In this document: piece after piece, positions 62,580 to 64,000 of the stretch
Layout: each line of letters begins with the position of its first letter
How positions within the stretch are numbered: position 1 is the stretch's first letter
Origin: Acetobacteraceae bacterium B3987
GTDB taxonomy: Bacteria > Pseudomonadota > Alphaproteobacteria > Acetobacterales > Acetobacteraceae
Assembly: GCA_026537415.1 (NCBI GenBank)
Contig: JAFNMF010000001.1
Location: 953,112-1,017,111, forward strand
Length of the DNA stretch: 64,000 bases
Direction of reading: 5' to 3'
Program-made: the position numbers and the translations under genes
The notes under the pieces: model-generated
Seen by the model: the letters and a program-made list of their open reading frames with translations, nothing else
Databases searched by the model: none
Told to the model about the DNA's origin: nothing

Positions 62580-63749
62580 ATGAGTGACAAGGACGAGATA
62601 GTGCTGACACAGGCTGGTCCTGAAGGGATCCGCTATGACTTCAATGATGGTTGTCGTGTCTGTGTGCCAGAGGGAGCTCTGTGGGCAGTAAGATTGCGGG
62701 ACTTGGATACGGATACGGTCCTGTTCTTTCAGGAGATCAATGGGGCTGGCATGGTGCAGAGCTTGAAGCGGTATTATATCCGCTTCGAGATCACTGTGTG
62801 GAAGAATGGGGAAGAGTTCTTTACCCATGTCTGTGACCTGAAGGATCGTGAAGTCCTTATCACCATGAATATGGGTGGGTTGGGTGACCATATTGCTTGG
62901 ATCGGGCAGGCGGCCACCTTTGTGGAGAAGCATGGATGCCGTGCGAGTTTTCTCGTAAATCCAGCCATGATCCCATTGTTTGAAGATGCCTATCCTCATA
63001 TCCGGTTCATTGATGATGATGACCAGGGCGACCGGCAATATTATGCCCATTACAAGGTGTTGGTCTTCTTCGGCGACACGGAGTTTACATGTCAGCCTAA
63101 TGATTACCGGCAGAGCGGGCTTGCCCATATGGGGGCCTACATACTGGGGCTATCGCCGCAGGATCGGAAGCCACGTATCGTTGCCGACCCGGGGGGACGC
63201 CCCATGGAGGAACCTTATGTCTGTATTGGGGCCCAAGCCTCAGGGCTTAGCAAATATTGGAATAATCCCCGTGGCTGGTATGACCTGATCCGCTTCCTGA
63301 AGGAAAAAGGTTACAAGGTTGTCTGTATTGATAAGGAGCGTGTCTCCGGGCCGATTACGGCCACACGGACCATTCCTCACGGGGCTCAGGATGAGACTGG
63401 GAATCGCCCGCTGCCAGAACGTGTCCGTTGGCTGCAACATGCTGAATTTTTCGTGGGAACCTCTTCCGGTTTGGCATGGCTGGCTTGGGCTGCTGGAGCA
63501 AAGGTGGTCATGATCAGCGGCTATACGGAGCCGTATAATGAGTTCCATACGCCTTATCGCATCATCAATAGAAACGTCTGCAATAGCTGTGCCAATGATG
63601 TGAATATTGAGCTGAAACCTGACGATCCCTTCTTCTGCCCCCGCCATAAGGGGACGGAGCGGATGTTTGAATGTTCCCGGGGGATTTCTTTCACGCAGGT
63701 GAAAACAACTATTGAGCAGATTCCGGGGTTTGGGGAGCTGTCAGAATGA
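62580..63749 (+). CDS. TibC-like autotransporter heptosyltransferase
   Basis: GT9-type glycosyltransferase of 389 aa resembling the BAHT family (TibC, AAH), which transfers ADP-heptose onto serines of autotransporter adhesins. After an N-terminal beta-rich domain it has MNMGGLGDHIAWIGQAATF, then GLSKYWNNPRGWYDLIRFLKEKGYKV and FVGTSSGLAWLAWAAGAKVVMISG. The C-terminus has four cysteines, C334-X2-C337-X15-C353-X11-C365, matching the iron-finger described for TibC in its first three spacings. ATG 62580 follows AGGAG by 7 bp. The longer frame from 62520 has no homology. It lies 72 bp past the FAAL and overlaps the next gene (ATGA). Confidence 0.85.
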   Translation: MSDKDEIVLTQAGPEGIRYDFNDGCRVCVPEGALWAVRLRDLDTDTVLFFQEINGAGMVQSLKRYYIRFEITVWKNGEEFFTHVCDLKDREVLITMNMGGLGDHIAWIGQAATFVEKHGCRASFLVNPAMIPLFEDAYPHIRFIDDDDQGDRQYYAHYKVLVFFGDTEFTCQPNDYRQSGLAHMGAYILGLSPQDRKPRIVADPGGRPMEEPYVCIGAQASGLSKYWNNPRGWYDLIRFLKEKGYKVVCIDKERVSGPITATRTIPHGAQDETGNRPLPERVRWLQHAEFFVGTSSGLAWLAWAAGAKVVMISGYTEPYNEFHTPYRIINRNVCNSCANDVNIELKPDDPFFCPRHKGTERMFECSRGISFTQVKTTIEQIPGFGELSE

Positions 63750-64000
63750 CTGAAAAGAAAACGGAACGTGTCCTGCAGGATATTGTTGCTCTGAAGCCCC
63801 CTTCATCCGCCTCTATATTGCCCTTTACGGAAGAAACAGTGGCTTCCAGCACGGAGGAGCAGAAGGAGTCTACGGTTCTTTCTACGACTGAATTGCCGTC
63901 TGTTTCCTCTGGGGTAAGTGCTGCGGAGCCGAAGAAGAAAGATGATGGTGTAGAGCGGCTACCCAATTTCCCGTTCCCGGCACCAGAGATGGAGCCTACC
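63746..64000 (+). CDS. Partial gene, Ser/Thr/Glu/Pro-rich N-terminus
   Basis: The reading frame opens at ATG 63746, overlapping the heptosyltransferase stop by four bases (ATGA), and stays open for 85 codons to the window edge. The visible part starts MTEKKTERVLQDIVALKPPS and is rich in Ser, Thr, Glu, Pro and Lys with no signal peptide at its start. It has no recognisable domain yet. The low-complexity start could be a flexible linker before a catalytic domain such as another glycosyltransferase. Coupling to the upstream gene places it in the same cluster. Confidence 0.75.
   Translation, partial: MTEKKTERVLQDIVALKPPSSASILPFTEETVASSTEEQKESTVLSTTELPSVSSGVSAAEPKKKDDGVERLPNFPFPAPEMEPT

Overview
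The window reads as chromosome of an acetic acid bacterium (Acetobacteraceae, Alphaproteobacteria). Supporting signs are a complete pqqABCDE operon, a hopanoid transporter (HpnN), an alginate-export-type porin, a CX2CX7C FNR of the alphaproteobacterial type, rml/manC sugar-nucleotide genes, and moderate-to-high GC. The genus cannot be fixed from sequence reading alone. A small-genome, sugar-niche lineage is possible but is only an impression. Genes are dense on both strands. I found no tRNA, rRNA, CRISPR array, IS element or phage module.

Layout. 0.2-2.8 kb: ompW and an FNR-type regulator diverge from an intergenic region with a perfect FNR box, followed by an exported coiled-coil protein. 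2.8-6.5 kb: an FMN riboswitch and the riboflavin operon ribD-ribE-ribBA-ribH. 6.9-16.2 kb: surface-glycan genes, namely two membrane GT-C glycosyltransferases, manC, rmlB-A-C-D and a polyprenyl-phosphate hexosyltransferase. 16.4-19.7 kb: pqqA-B-C-D-E on the minus strand. 20-25 kb: gmk, hisG-hisD, an alpha/beta hydrolase and metY. 25-27.9 kb: RidA-like protein, DUF3297, mntH and a flavin reductase. 28-33 kb: an alginate_export porin and hpnN. 33-37.8 kb: a YigZ-like protein, a variant aquaporin, radA, mlaF and mlaE. 37.8-40.5 kb: an exported GIN-like protein and ugd.

40.6-42.4 kb: a visibly AT-richer, GmrSD-like (DUF262-DUF1524) gene, probably a horizontally acquired defence gene. 42.4-45.5 kb: a coiled-coil porin diverging from pstS, with a canonical-looking Pho box. 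45.4-51.4 kb: DUF2721, an exported creatininase-family enzyme with a YVTN beta-propeller, RDD and dsbD/scsB.

51.5-64 kb is the most unusual region. It is a plus-strand cluster of a GT4 glycosyltransferase, a degenerate AMP-binding protein, a 2168-residue fully reducing type I polyketide synthase (KS-AT-DH-psiKR-ER-KR-ACP), a fatty-acyl-AMP ligase, a TibC-like autotransporter heptosyltransferase with a Cys4 finger, and a Ser/Thr/Glu-rich gene cut by the window end. My inference is that this pathway makes a reduced polyketide or fatty acyl chain and couples it with glycosylation of a cell-surface protein or glycolipid. The combination of a PKS with an autotransporter heptosyltransferase is the best candidate for an undescribed system here.
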